64,000 nt of DNA from Hoeflea sp. BAL378 (GCF_000759435.1 NZ_JRJG01000038.1:62001-126000), one strand, 5' to 3'; shown: positions 1 to 9,052, counted from the first letter of the stretch. Program-made: numbers and translations. Notes: a model not told the origin generated them from the letters alone.

Positions 1-690
1 CAGCGCGTGAAAATGATAGTCGGGCTCGGTGAAAGCCTCCGGCTCGATCGTGGCGCCGTAGCCGGCCTGCGCGTGGCGGCGCTGGATCCAGGCGTTGGTC
101 ATGCCGAGCGCCCGCGATATCCCGATGTCGTGATACTGGCTTTGCGCCGTGTGCAGGATATCATCCTTGTCGCCGCCATCCTTCGCAACATGCTCGAAGA
201 CCTGGTGAAAGAAGGCCGGGTCGGGCTTTTCGGTGCCGGTATCGTCCGTGGTGAAGCCTGCCCAGAACGGAAAACCCAGCTTTGCCTCATATTTCTCGAA
301 GGCCCAGCGGCGCGCGTTGGTCATGGCGATGAGCTTGTAGCGGGCCTTGAGCTTCATCATCGCCGCAACCGAGTCCGGGAACGGGCTGGCGTCGCCGACC
401 CGGTCAATCATCAACTGGCGATACGCTTCCGTGTCGGGCAGATCGAAGGCCGCCGCGATCTTCGAATAGCAGCGCCCCAGATCGTCCGGGTAGCGCCCCG
501 CCCCCGGCTCGTAGCGGGCGTCACGATAGACCGAGAGCGCGGCCTCGCCATCGATCTCACGGCCCTCGAGCGCGGCGATTTCGGCCAGCCCGCCCTTGAT
601 CGCACCCTCGAAGTCGATCAACGTGCCCACCACATCAAATGTGACGTAGGAAAATGCGGTCAGTGGTTTTACGGCGGGTTCTCTCACCAT
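1..690 (-). CDS. HAD-superfamily hydrolase (haloacid dehalogenase type II), 3' end outside window
   Basis: This gene reads leftward off the start of the window, so only the first 230 codons are present. The N-terminus carries the HAD motif I block FDVVGTLIDF with the nucleophilic aspartate at about residue 19. It continues with the motif II region (IAMTNARRW) and a lysine/aspartate segment (EKPDPAFFHQVF) typical of 2-haloacid-dehalogenase-like phosphatases. The family hydrolyses haloacids or small phosphate esters through an aspartyl intermediate; the substrate here cannot be told. The ATG at 690 was chosen because an AGAGAGGA ribosome-binding site lies about 8 bases upstream. A second HAD protein of similar type lies at 4589, so the two flank the aminotransferase and deacylase genes. 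Confidence 0.85.
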   Translation of the reverse strand, partial: MVREPAVKPLTAFSYVTFDVVGTLIDFEGAIKGGLAEIAALEGREIDGEAALSVYRDARYEPGAGRYPDDLGRCYSKIAAAFDLPDTEAYRQLMIDRVGDASPFPDSVAAMMKLKARYKLIAMTNARRWAFEKYEAKLGFPFWAGFTTDDTGTEKPDPAFFHQVFEHVAKDGGDKDDILHTAQSQYHDIGISRALGMTNAWIQRRHAQAGYGATIEPEAFTEPDYHFHAL

Positions 691-867
691 CGCGGCAGTC
701 CTCTCTGCAATCGGCCGCGCTTGGCGGCATTGCCTTTTGCCTGGGGTTCAGACCGCCCATCGGGTGCGTTTTGCATCCGCAACAGGGTCGACGTCCCCTA
801 TTTGTTTTTTTGTTTCGGTGTTTTCACCGTTCCCATCCACTTCAGTTTCATCCCGGCGATCCTGTTA

Positions 868-917
868 ATTTCTCCGAAACGGGGTGGATCCGCAGCAGAT
901 TCTTCCGAAATCGGGTG
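868..917 (-). promoter_or_regulatory. Imperfect 19-bp direct repeat, 31-bp period, upstream of the HAD gene
   Basis: Two copies of a 19-mer occur at 868-886 and 899-917 and match at 15 of 19 positions. On the minus strand both read CACCC, two variable bases, TTTCGGA, two variable bases, AAT. Each contains a short dyad (CCGA..TCGG in the distal copy). A 31-bp spacing is close to three helical turns, as expected for two protein dimers on one DNA face. The function as an operator for the HAD gene is inferred from position, about 180 bases upstream of its start. Confidence 0.35.
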
Positions 918-1273
918 TTCGGCGGTATTTCGCTCCACCCGGACTGTCGCCTCGCCCGCCGCGCCCAGGATCGACGGCCGCAAGACATGCGGCAGGGCGG
1001 GGGACCCGGGCCACCCTGAAGCCTGGTCGCTGCCGCGGCGATGACAGATGGAAACTGTGAATTGCGGGGCGTGCCGGGGAACCGCACAACGGTTCCGACC
1101 CGGTAAAAGCTGCTGCCGCTCCGTGCGAGGTCAGTCAGGCACCCCGGGGCGAGTCTGGAATAGCGGGCCCGGCAGGAGCGGCGTCCGATCCGCCCTGCGC
1201 CACCCGCCGCGACATCCGCAGGACTGGGAAGCGTCAGACGCTCCGGCGACGGCACTCAGCGGGCCCGATGCCG

Positions 1274-1293
1274 GGTCCGGTTAATTCCGGACC
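1274..1293 (-). terminator. Hairpin downstream of the aminotransferase gene
   Basis: GGTCCGG at 1274-1280 pairs with CCGGACC at 1287-1293 around a TTAATT loop. It lies about 95 bases past the aminotransferase stop and has no strong T tract, so it is a weak terminator candidate. Confidence 0.3.
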
Positions 1294-1386
1294 GGATCGA
1301 GGCGCATCTCCGTTGTTCATTTGCCCGGGAAAGGGTGCGCGCGCGCACTGCGGCGCCATCGGCGACCCTTTGCGATAGCGGCCCCG

Positions 1387-2760
1387 TCAGCCCAGGATCG
1401 CGCGGATTTCCGGATCTTCCAGCGTCAGGTCCAGGACCTTGCGGGTGCGGTCGACGATGGCGTCGATTTCGTCCAGTGTGCAGCACAGCGGCGGCGCATA
1501 GCCGAAGACGCCCTGCGCGAATGACCGGATCACCAGTCCCTGCTCCCAGGCGCGGTCAAACAGCCGGGTCGCGGGCTGCAGCGCCGCCGGCAGCGGCGTC
1601 TTCTTGTCCTTGTCGGTGACGAGTTCGACGGCGCCCAGCATGCCGCGCCCGCGCACGTCGCCCACCAGGGGATGGTCGCGCAGGGTTTCGAGCCCCTCCA
1701 TCAGCCGCGCGCCGGCCTTGCGGCCGTTGTCCAGCAGCCCGCCATCATAGAGCGCCAGAACCGCCAGCGCGACCGCGGCCGAGACCGGATGCGCCGAGTA
1801 GGTGAAGCCGTGGCCGACCGCCTTGGCGCCCGCGCCGTCTGCAATGGTCTCGTAGACATGATCGGACATCAACACCGCGCCCATCGGCGCGTAGCCCGAG
1901 GTCAACCCCTTGGCGATGGTCATCAGGTCCGGCACGATGTCCTCGTCAGAGCTGGCGAAGAGCGGCCCGGTGCGGCCAAAACCGGTGATCACCTCGTCGG
2001 CGATGAACAGGATGCCCGCCTCGGCGCAGACATCCCGCATCGCCTTGATCCAACCCTTGGGCGGGACCAGCACGCCGCCCGAGCCCTGGATCGGCTCCAC
2101 GTAGAAGGCGGCGACGCGATCTTCGCCGATCCCGGCGATCTTTGCCTTCAGTTCGGCGACGGAGGCGTCGATCACCGCCTGCGGATTGCCGCCTAGCGGG
2201 TTGCGATAGAGATAGTGTGACGAAATCTTGTGCTGCCAGCTATAGGGCACGCCGAAGCCTTCATGGAAGCCCGGCAACGCGGTCAGCCCCGCGCCCATCG
2301 TGGTCGAGCCGTGGTAGCCCTGCTCCACCGAGATGAACTGGTCGCGGCTCGGCTGGCCCTTGGAATGCCAGTAATAACGCACGAAACGGATGGTGCTGTC
2401 GACCGCGTCCGATCCGCCCAAGGTGAAATAGACATGGTTGAGATCACCCGGCGCACGCTCGGCCAGAGCGGCGGCCAGCCGGATGGGCGCTTCGGCGCCC
2501 AGATCGAAATAGCCCGTCGCATAGGACAGGTTGCGCATCTGTTCGGCGGCGGCCTCGACCACGCTTTCCTGACCATAGCCGGCGTTCACGCACCAAAGAC
2601 CCGCAAAACCGTCGATCAGTTCGCGGCCCTCGGCATCGGTCACTGTCGCGCCCTTGCCGCCGGTGAGAACACGAACACCACGCGTCTCATGACCGCGAAA
2701 CGAGGATACCGGGTGGATCAGATGGCGCCGGTCGAGTTCGACAAGGGAGTTGGAAAGCAT
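1387..2760 (-). CDS. Class III (omega-amino acid:pyruvate type) aminotransferase
   Basis: This 457-residue PLP-dependent fold-type I transaminase probably moves an amino group from an omega-amine or beta-amino acid to pyruvate. Visible landmarks are the small-domain opening (TDAEGRELIDGFAGLWCVNAG), the phosphate-binding GGSDAVD segment near residue 116, the PLP-ring aspartate in ADEVITGFG (D255) and the Schiff-base lysine in IAKGLTSGY (K284). The ATG at 2760 starts MLSNSLVELDRRHLIHP, the normal family N-terminus; the open frame extends 52 residues further but with atypical Arg/Pro-rich sequence. A homologous aminotransferase lies at 45408. Both have an N-terminal HP(V/L/M) gate region typical of omega-transaminases. 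The exact amine donor is unknown. Confidence 0.9.
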   Translation of the reverse strand: MLSNSLVELDRRHLIHPVSSFRGHETRGVRVLTGGKGATVTDAEGRELIDGFAGLWCVNAGYGQESVVEAAAEQMRNLSYATGYFDLGAEAPIRLAAALAERAPGDLNHVYFTLGGSDAVDSTIRFVRYYWHSKGQPSRDQFISVEQGYHGSTTMGAGLTALPGFHEGFGVPYSWQHKISSHYLYRNPLGGNPQAVIDASVAELKAKIAGIGEDRVAAFYVEPIQGSGGVLVPPKGWIKAMRDVCAEAGILFIADEVITGFGRTGPLFASSDEDIVPDLMTIAKGLTSGYAPMGAVLMSDHVYETIADGAGAKAVGHGFTYSAHPVSAAVALAVLALYDGGLLDNGRKAGARLMEGLETLRDHPLVGDVRGRGMLGAVELVTDKDKKTPLPAALQPATRLFDRAWEQGLVIRSFAQGVFGYAPPLCCTLDEIDAIVDRTRKVLDLTLEDPEIRAILG

Positions 2761-3125
2761 GTCAGTCTCCGCAGAATGAGCCCAAGGCCTGTGACACAAA
2801 GGAAAAGTTGGATATTCGGCAATCAGGTAGAGGCAGGGCGCACAGACCCTCGGGCCGCCGCCCGGCGGCGAACCCGACGGCAAGGCGTCATCGGTCCGTG
2901 CCTCACCGCGGAACATGCCGATATGCGCAGGCGCGCGGCGGTGAACGCGTGAAACACAGTGTGCCGGGATGCAGCGCGGGTCATGAAAGCTCCGGTGGTC
3001 GTCCTGTCCGGATCGACACTAGGTTATGGACTTCGGCATGTTTGCCCTGATTGCCGCATCACACGGCAGTTTGCTTTGCCACCGGCCGTCCGGACCGCAG
3101 GAAAATTCGCGCGTCAGCATCCGGC
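2761..3125. other. Intergenic region upstream of the aminotransferase
   Basis: About 365 bases separate the minus-strand aminotransferase start from the minus-strand deacylase stop. It must hold the aminotransferase promoter, since the upstream gene is far away. I see no gene and no clear dyad. An A-rich stretch around 2795-2815 is the only compositional deviation. Confidence 0.4.
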
Positions 3126-4235
3126 TCAGGCCGACAGGTGCCGGCCGAGCGCCAGAACCATGGCGCGGGTGCTCTCCAGCTCGCCGCGGGTGATGTATTC
3201 CTCGGGGCGATGCGCCCGGGCGATATCGCCCGGACCGCAGATGATGGCCGGGATGCCCGCCTGCTGGAACAGCCCCGCTTCCGTGCCGAAGCTGACCGCG
3301 CCGAGCGGGGCGTGGCCGGAGACCGCTTCGGCGAGGGCCGCAAGCGGCGCAGCGGCATCCAGCGCCAACGCCGGATAGGAGGAGAGTATCTCGCTCTCCA
3401 CGCCCATCTCCGCGGCCTTCGCAATCACGGGCTCCAGTAGCGTCCGGGGGTCGACGCCGGCAATGGCCCGCGCCTCCAGCCGCGCCTCGGCCCGGTCGGG
3501 AATGATGTTGACGGCCTGGCCTCCCGCGACGGTGCCGATCTGCAGCGTCGAACAGGGCGGGGCGAAGCGCGCATCCTGCGGCCCGCCCTTGAGCGCCTCG
3601 GCCTGGACGATCGCCTCCGCCAGGACCGGAACAAGCGCATGAATCGCGTTCCGCCCGAGATCGGGGCGGGAGCTGTGGCCGGATATGCCCCTGGCGCTCA
3701 GCCGGACGGCGGCCTTGCCCTTGTGCGCGAGCACCGGCACCAGCCCCGTCGGCTCGCCGATGATCGCGCCGAGCGGCGGCGCGCACAGTTCGGGAAGTGC
3801 TGCCAGTAGATGCGGCACGCCCTTGCAGCCTGCCTCCTCGTCATAGGACAGGGCAATATGGACCGGCGCGGCCAGGTCCATCGCGGCCAATCCAGGCGCC
3901 GCCGCAAGCACGGCCGCGACAAATCCCTTCATGTCGCAGGCGCCGCGCCCGATCAGCCGTTCGCCGTCCGTGCGCAGCAGGAAAGAATCGGCCAGCCACT
4001 CGGGTTCGCCCGCCGGCACCACGTCCACATGGCCTGACAGGACGTAACCGGGCCTGGACGCGTCGCCGATGGTGGCAAACAGGTTGGCGCGATCTCCCTC
4101 CGGGCCCGGCAAGATGCGGCAGGAAATGCCGTGGCTGGCGAGATACTCGCGAACGAAGGCCATCACGGTCAGGTTCGGGGTGCCGACGACCGAGGCAAAT
4201 CCGACCAGGTCGGACAGGAGCTTTTCAGCAGACAT
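3126..4235 (-). CDS. M20-family deacylase, acetylornithine deacetylase (ArgE) type
   Basis: The 369-residue protein is a dizinc amidohydrolase of the M20 family, which removes an N-acyl group from an amino acid. Metal and catalytic residues are visible: GHVDVVP (H69, D71), GACDMKGF with the bridging aspartate D101, YDEEAGCKG with the general base glutamates E133/E134, and a late histidine in the RAHRPEEY motif. The overall order fits ArgE better than succinyl-diaminopimelate desuccinylase, but the acyl substrate is unproven; in this catabolic setting an acylated amine or opine is as likely as acetylornithine. The ATG at 4235 was chosen because CTGAGGA lies 8 bases upstream. It is divergent from the HAD/amine oxidase pair at 4589. 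Confidence 0.85.
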   Translation of the reverse strand: MSAEKLLSDLVGFASVVGTPNLTVMAFVREYLASHGISCRILPGPEGDRANLFATIGDASRPGYVLSGHVDVVPAGEPEWLADSFLLRTDGERLIGRGACDMKGFVAAVLAAAPGLAAMDLAAPVHIALSYDEEAGCKGVPHLLAALPELCAPPLGAIIGEPTGLVPVLAHKGKAAVRLSARGISGHSSRPDLGRNAIHALVPVLAEAIVQAEALKGGPQDARFAPPCSTLQIGTVAGGQAVNIIPDRAEARLEARAIAGVDPRTLLEPVIAKAAEMGVESEILSSYPALALDAAAPLAALAEAVSGHAPLGAVSFGTEAGLFQQAGIPAIICGPGDIARAHRPEEYITRGELESTRAMVLALGRHLSA

Positions 4236-4588
4236 AGGCAGGTTCCTCAGTTGGCGACGATCCAAATCGCGAAGGCGGCATTGCCCGCAATGAGCCGTTC
4301 AGGCGTGGGGCTTTGCTGATGCGATGCCCCTGCAGGCGCGGTGTCGAGCGGCGCTAAACGCATCATCGGAATGTCCTTGTCCATCGGTCGCGGGCGCGCC
4401 GGCAAGGCGCCCTGCAAGTGTGCTGCGAAGGCCGTGGCAGGAGCCGCCGAAGCCGCTCCCCCGACGGCATCGGATGCCGGTTGGCTTGCTGGAAACGGAA
4501 TTATCTGCGACGAAACAGACAAACGCGGCACGCCCTGTCGCCCCGAACAGGCGATGCTGGAGGCAGACAAGACCTCACGGAGAGACCT
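4236..4588. other. Divergent intergenic region between the deacylase and HAD genes
   Basis: This 353-base gap must contain back-to-back promoters. The segment just before the plus-strand gene (about 4490-4530) is the most A-rich part. No gene or strong hairpin is evident. Confidence 0.4.
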
Positions 4589-5254
4589 ATGACCTTTCGT
4601 CCGAAATTCATCACCTTCGACTGCCACGGAACCATGATCTTCTTCGACATGGGCGGCGCCGCGCGCGACCACTATGCCGGCCAGCTTTCGCCCGAGAAGA
4701 TGGAGGTCTTCATCAAGAATTTCACGGCCTACCGGCTGGACGAAGTGCTGGGCGCCTGGAAACCCTTTGGCGAGGTCGTCCACAACGCGCTCGAACGCAC
4801 CTGCAAGCGCAACGGCGTCGCCTTCGATCCGGCGGTCGCCGAGGACATCTCCAACCGCATTCCGACCTGGGGACCGCATCCCGACGTGCCGGCGGGCCTT
4901 GCCAAGGTCGCCAAGGAATTTCCGCTTGTGGCGCTGACCAATTCCATGAACGCGCAGATTCCCCACAATATCGCCAAGCTGGGCGCCCCGATCGCCCATG
5001 TCTTCACGGCTGAAAGTGCGGGCGCCTACAAGCCGCAGATGCGCGCGTTCGAATATATGTTCGACCAGCTCGGGTGCGGCCCGGAAGATGTGCTGCATGT
5101 CTCGTCGAGCTTCCGCTACGACCTGATGACCGCGCACGATCTCGGGATCAAGAACAAGGTCTGGGTGAACCGCGGTCACGAGCCGGCAAATCCCTATTAC
5201 GGCTACACCGAGATTGCCGACATTTCCGGCCTTCCCGGCGTCGTCGGGCTCTAG
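4589..5254 (+). CDS. HAD-superfamily hydrolase (haloacid dehalogenase type II)
   Basis: This 221-residue HAD protein has the nucleophile motif FDCHGTMIF with D11, a motif II threonine/serine segment (ALTNSMNAQ), a lysine in SAGAYKPQMRAFEYM and a terminal acidic motif around HVSSSFRYDLM. The family members are haloacid dehalogenases or phosphatases. The cap residues near 40-100 suggest a type II dehalogenase-like cap. The ATG at 4589 follows an ACGGAGAGA ribosome-binding site. It lies 22 bases before the FAD oxidase at 5277, so the two are almost certainly one operon. Such HAD/amine-oxidase pairs recur in amine utilisation loci, but the role is not established here. Confidence 0.88.
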   Translation: MTFRPKFITFDCHGTMIFFDMGGAARDHYAGQLSPEKMEVFIKNFTAYRLDEVLGAWKPFGEVVHNALERTCKRNGVAFDPAVAEDISNRIPTWGPHPDVPAGLAKVAKEFPLVALTNSMNAQIPHNIAKLGAPIAHVFTAESAGAYKPQMRAFEYMFDQLGCGPEDVLHVSSSFRYDLMTAHDLGIKNKVWVNRGHEPANPYYGYTEIADISGLPGVVGL

Positions 5255-5276
5255 TCCTCCATTCCCGGAGGGCCGG

Positions 5277-6566
5277 ATGAAGTTCACATCCTATTGGCAT
5301 GACAGCTCCGCCCCCTTCGACCAGGCCCAAAGCGGGCGGGTCGAGGGGAGTTTCGATGTCGCGGTCATCGGCGGCGGCTTCACCGGCCTCAACGCCGCCC
5401 GCAAGATGGCGCGCGCCGGCGTGCGGGTCGCCCTGCTGGAAGCGGACAGGATCGGCGCCGGCGGTTCGGGCCGCAACGGCGGCCATCTCAACAATGGCAT
5501 CGCCCATGGCTATGCCGAGGCGAAGGCGCATCTGGGCGCCGAGCGGGCGTATGCGCTCTATCGCGCCTTCGACCGATCCATCGACATGATCGAAGAGGTG
5601 ATCACTGAAGAAGGGATCGACTGCAATTTCCGTCGGGCGGGCAAGCTGAAGCTCGCCTCGAAACCGGGCCATGTCGCGGGGCTGCGGGCCAATTTCGAAC
5701 TGATCCACACGGAGGTCGATGCGGACACGCGCTGGATCGACGCGTCCGATCTGCCCGGTGAGATCGGCTCGCAGGCCTTCCATGGGGGGATGCTCTATGA
5801 AAAGGCGGCGATGATGCACATGGGCCGCTATGCCAGGGGGCTCGCCGATGCCGCCCATCGCCACGGCGCCCAGATATGGGAAGGCGCCCCGGTGCAGGCC
5901 CGTGCCCGGGCCGGCTCGGCCTGGGAGCTGACCACGCCGAAAGGCAGGCTCCGCGCAGAGCGGGTCATCCTGGCCACGGGCGCCTATACCGGGCAGATCA
6001 AGACGGCGCCTTTCCACTGGTTCCGGCGGCGCATCATCCCGGTGGGGTCGTTCATCATCGCAACCCGCCCGCTGACGCCCGGGGAAATCGCCGTGACGAT
6101 GCCCGGCAACCGCAACTGTGTCACGTCGATGAATATCGGCAATTATTTCCGCCTGTCGCCGGACAACCGCCTCATTTTCGGCGGCCGCGCGCGGTTTTCG
6201 GCGGTGTCGGACCAGCGCTCGGATGAAAAATCGGGCAGGATTCTGCGCGAAGGGCTGGCGCGGATCTTCCCGCACCTGGCCGATGTCCCCATCGATTACT
6301 GCTGGGGCGGTCTCGTCGGGATGACGAAGGACCGCTATCCCCGCGCGGGCGAGCATGACGGGCTGATCTACGGCATGGGCTATTCGGGCCACGGCGCGCA
6401 GATGTCGACGCTGATCGGCCAAAGCCTGGCCGACATGGCGATGGGACGGGCGGACACCAACCCGCTGGCCGGTCTCGACTGGCCGGCAATCCCGGCGCAT
6501 TCCGGCAAGCCCTGGTTCCTGCCCCTGGTCGGATTGTGGTTCGGTCTCAAGGACCGGCTGTCCTGA
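5277..6566 (+). CDS. FAD-dependent amine/amino-acid oxidase (PuuB/DAO family)
   Basis: The 429-residue flavoprotein opens with a Rossmann dinucleotide fold (VAVIGGGFTGLNAARKMA, glycine motif at residues 32-37). This is followed by ADRIGAGGSGRNGGHLNNG, the arginine/glycine-rich segment of gamma-glutamylputrescine-oxidase-like DAO proteins. The C-terminal GMGYSGHGAQMSTLIGQ motif closes the FAD site. Members oxidise a C-N bond of polyamine derivatives, sarcosine or D-amino acids, releasing peroxide. The ATG at 5277 is preceded by CCCGGAGGG. There is no export signal, so the enzyme is cytoplasmic. It follows the HAD gene and ends convergent with the GNAT gene. Confidence 0.88.
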   Translation: MKFTSYWHDSSAPFDQAQSGRVEGSFDVAVIGGGFTGLNAARKMARAGVRVALLEADRIGAGGSGRNGGHLNNGIAHGYAEAKAHLGAERAYALYRAFDRSIDMIEEVITEEGIDCNFRRAGKLKLASKPGHVAGLRANFELIHTEVDADTRWIDASDLPGEIGSQAFHGGMLYEKAAMMHMGRYARGLADAAHRHGAQIWEGAPVQARARAGSAWELTTPKGRLRAERVILATGAYTGQIKTAPFHWFRRRIIPVGSFIIATRPLTPGEIAVTMPGNRNCVTSMNIGNYFRLSPDNRLIFGGRARFSAVSDQRSDEKSGRILREGLARIFPHLADVPIDYCWGGLVGMTKDRYPRAGEHDGLIYGMGYSGHGAQMSTLIGQSLADMAMGRADTNPLAGLDWPAIPAHSGKPWFLPLVGLWFGLKDRLS

Positions 6567-6596
6567 TTTCCCCCGGATCCCCTTGCGCGATGGCGC

Positions 6597-6617
6597 GGAT
6601 GCATCCCCTGTGCATCC
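6597..6617. terminator. Convergent hairpin between the FAD oxidase and GNAT genes
   Basis: GGATGCA at 6597-6603 pairs with TGCATCC at 6611-6617 over a 7-base loop, inside the 64-base gap between two convergent genes. It has no clear T tract on either side. Confidence 0.35.
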
Positions 6618-6630
6618 CGGTGGGCGCGCT

Positions 6631-7554
6631 TTATCCCAGCGAATGGGCCGACAGACCGAACAACTGGGCGCCCTCTGTGGCGCGGCGCTGCGGACCGATC
6701 CGCATCTCCGTGACGGTATCGTAGATCCCCATTCCCGACGCTGCGAGGAAGCTTGCAAACAGCTCGTTTCGCAGTGGGACATCCAGCCGAAGGAAGGTGC
6801 CGACATTCGCCTGAATCAAAGGGGCGATCAACTGCATTGCGATCCGCTCATCTTCTGCGATCACCGGCCCGATCACCTTGCCGCGTCCGAAGTGCCGTAT
6901 CAGAGCGTAACCGACGATCTCGCCATCGCGAACCGCGACGCGGCCTTCGGACAGACCGAGCAGGACCGTCAGGATCCGGGATCGGTCTGCCCCGAAGGCG
7001 GGACCGTCAAGTGCGAGGATCGCCGGCGTGTCGGCCGCGCACATGACTCGGGTCTCGATACCGGCAACAGGGGTCGGCAGATGAATGTCGCGCGCAATCC
7101 CCTGATGCTGCCAGATCGTGGCGACCGGTACGAATCCTTCGGTTTCGTAGAGCCAATATGCGGCGCGCGTGGCGTTCAGGCGCAGATCGCTGCCGGCGCA
7201 ATCGGCCATGATCTGGCTCAGCAGCCAGCGCCCGGCGCCCTGCGTTTGCAGGCGCGGAGCGGTGATCATCATGCCGAACATGGAAAAATCGTCGCCCATC
7301 GGGAAATACATCGCCGAGCCCATCGGCCGGCCGATCTCGTCAATCGCGAGATATCCGTGGCCGAGCGAGATGAACAGATCGAGGTCACGGTCGCGGTGCG
7401 GCCAGAACACACTCACCGTCAGTTGGTACAGAAGCCCACTGTCATCTGGCCTGATCTTGCGGACGGTCGCCTGAAAATTGTCAAGAACCAGATGGCTCTC
7501 TTCCGCATCGGGCTGCGGGGAGCCATTGGCCGTTGTCTCGCTGATTTCACTCAT
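6631..7554 (-). CDS. GNAT-family N-acetyltransferase, two-domain
   Basis: This protein of about 307 residues has an N-terminal GNAT domain: VRKIRPDDSGLLYQLTVSVFW, then the acetyl-CoA site region around TAPRLQTQGAGRWLLSQIM with its Q/R-x-x-G-x-G/A pattern, and YETEGFVPVA as motif B. A C-terminal second domain (about residues 160-307) resembles the acetyltransferase-associated half found in YitH-like proteins. Acceptor substrates are small amines or unknown. The ATG at 7554 starts MSEISETTANG; an AGGTGG lies about 11 bases upstream. The gene is transcribed away from the AraC gene and converges with the amine oxidase. Confidence 0.82.
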   Translation of the reverse strand: MSEISETTANGSPQPDAEESHLVLDNFQATVRKIRPDDSGLLYQLTVSVFWPHRDRDLDLFISLGHGYLAIDEIGRPMGSAMYFPMGDDFSMFGMMITAPRLQTQGAGRWLLSQIMADCAGSDLRLNATRAAYWLYETEGFVPVATIWQHQGIARDIHLPTPVAGIETRVMCAADTPAILALDGPAFGADRSRILTVLLGLSEGRVAVRDGEIVGYALIRHFGRGKVIGPVIAEDERIAMQLIAPLIQANVGTFLRLDVPLRNELFASFLAASGMGIYDTVTEMRIGPQRRATEGAQLFGLSAHSLG

Positions 7555-7821
7555 TGATCTCTGCACCACCTTTGATGCACCGCTCCGCGACAGAATCGCA
7601 CAACCTCTCATACTGCTTGGTCTCATTATCGCGCGTTGCGCATGATTTAATATGCCGTATCCAACCGCACAAAAACAGAATCTGCGGAGCGGCGGTTTCA
7701 GAGGCCAACACCGCTTTCGTCCTGAACGCCGGAATTCAGCTTAGGCGCGGTCATCCTGCTTGAATGGGCCTGTGCCAGCCCTTCCGTGGCATCAACGGCC
7801 TTGAACAGGGACGCCTTGTGC

Positions 7822-8955
7822 TCAAGTGCCCTGTTCGTCTGCACCGGCCTCATCATTGTCGCCGACGGCGCCGCTGCGCCGCGCCCGGCGCAGGGCGGCG
7901 ATGGGTGGTTCGCCTGTCCACTCGCGGAACGCTCTCGAGAAGGCAGACTGGTTTGCGTAACCGAGATGGGTCGCCAACTGGCTGAGCTTGATCGTTCCGG
8001 TGCTCAGCAGCATTTCCGCCTTCTTTCGACGTTGGCGGTTGAGCACTTCGCTGAAGCTGGTTCCGAAGGTGCCCAGTTGGCGGCGAAGCGTCCGGGGCGC
8101 TATGCCGAGCTTCTCGGCCAGGGCCTCCAGATCCACGCTCTCCCTGCCCAGCCGCTGGTCGATCAGTCGGGACAGCCGTTCATGGATCGGCTGAAACGTA
8201 TCTTCCGGCGGTCGAAGGAGATCGAAAAGGTGCATCTCGACAATCGCCCGCGCAGGGGCGTTGGAATTGACCCAGGCATGCATCGGCCGGTCGAGCTCCG
8301 CGTCACGCAGGAGAATGCTGTTGGACTCATTGTTGCCCCTGACGGGACAGCGGAAGAACCGTTCGAGCGGCTCTTGGCGTCCGGTGATGTCGTGCTCGAA
8401 GCAGACTTCGACGGGGCTCCAGCGCTCGGAGAGAAGCTGCCGGGTGAGCGCGCACAGGCCGCCTATTGCATTCTCCGCATCCTGGACGCGTGGCCAGATG
8501 TCCATGTCGTCGATCACGTAGCTGTATTTCGTCTCCTCGAACCCCCGCTCGATGTTGAGGGTCGTGTGCGTTTGCCAGCTCGCCTGAAACCGCGAAAACA
8601 CGCCGAGCGCTTCCCTGAGCGTCGGAGCCGTCGCCAGAAGGGGATAGACCGGGCCGATTTCCCAAAGCCTGAAATTCTGTCCCAGCTCCAGGCCGAGATG
8701 GGGTCTGTGCAGTGCCCTTGCAGCCTCTTCGAAGAACTCGACATAGGATTTGAGCGGGTAGGTTGCGTAGGGATTGAGGGGCTTGCTGTCCTTCAGCTTG
8801 AACCTGGTCAGGACATGGACACATTCGGGCGAGCCGCCATTCATTTCGCTGATGATCATATCGAGGAAAAAACAGCGCACGGTCGCGTTGCGGGTTCCAG
8901 CGCGCCTGCCAGGCCTGGGTCCTGAAGCCGTCATTTTCGTTTTGATGCCACTCAT
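7822..8955 (-). CDS. AraC-family transcriptional regulator
   Basis: The 377-residue regulator has an N-terminal ligand-binding region of the arabinose-binding-like type seen in OruR/VirF-like regulators (about residues 40-230). A C-terminal double helix-turn-helix runs from about residue 274 to 350, with the family signature LSQLATHLGYANQSAFSRAFREWTG. The start ATG at 8955 has a strong AGGAGGG site. It is divergent from the peptide-type ABC importer operon. Upstream of it lie an AT-rich operator-like element (8982) and one copy of a composite direct repeat (9053-9087). That repeat recurs before two other catabolic units, so this protein is the natural candidate for its binding factor. This is inferred from position only. 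Confidence 0.9.
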   Translation of the reverse strand: MSGIKTKMTASGPRPGRRAGTRNATVRCFFLDMIISEMNGGSPECVHVLTRFKLKDSKPLNPYATYPLKSYVEFFEEAARALHRPHLGLELGQNFRLWEIGPVYPLLATAPTLREALGVFSRFQASWQTHTTLNIERGFEETKYSYVIDDMDIWPRVQDAENAIGGLCALTRQLLSERWSPVEVCFEHDITGRQEPLERFFRCPVRGNNESNSILLRDAELDRPMHAWVNSNAPARAIVEMHLFDLLRPPEDTFQPIHERLSRLIDQRLGRESVDLEALAEKLGIAPRTLRRQLGTFGTSFSEVLNRQRRKKAEMLLSTGTIKLSQLATHLGYANQSAFSRAFREWTGEPPIAALRRARRSGAVGDNDEAGADEQGT

Positions 8956-8981
8956 GCCGATACCCTCCTGCCGAAATCTCC

Positions 8982-9001
8982 TTTATATATGAAAAAATGC
9001 A
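8982..9001. promoter_or_regulatory. AT-rich operator-like element upstream of the AraC gene
   Basis: TTTATATATGAAA at 8982-8994 is the exact reverse complement of TTTCATATATAAA at 54236-54248. In both places the plus-strand text continues, after a few A-rich bases, into ATGCAA. The element lies 27 bases upstream of the AraC start codon. In a GC-rich region such an exact match is unlikely to be random. MarR-type repressors often bind AT-rich dyads of this kind, but the binding protein is inferred. Confidence 0.45.
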
Positions 9002-9052
9002 AGGGCATGGTTTTGATTTCATGGGCGAGAGTGTGACGACAGGTCCGAAATA

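Larger units (their letters stand above)
691..1386. other. Intergenic region, no credible gene
   Basis: About 700 bases separate the HAD gene from the 3' end of the aminotransferase; both are on the minus strand. Open frames here are low-complexity, rich in Arg, Pro and Gly, and lack ribosome-binding sites, so I call none. The segment nearest the HAD gene holds a 31-bp-spaced direct repeat (868-917, listed separately). The stretch around 1000-1070, with a CCGCGGCGATGACAG core, looks like the intergenic repeat-type sequence common in alphaproteobacteria, but one window cannot confirm that. A hairpin at 1274-1293 is listed separately. Confidence 0.5.

Noticed and set aside
848-1255. 135-codon minus-strand open frame between the HAD and aminotransferase genes
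   Set aside because: It has no ribosome-binding site, an Arg/Pro/Gly-rich composition typical of random GC-rich frames, and overlaps repeat-like intergenic DNA.
7665-7681. CCGCACAAAAACAG, resembling the first half of the composite element
   Set aside because: Only the first nine bases match; the GGCC end and the upstream half are missing.
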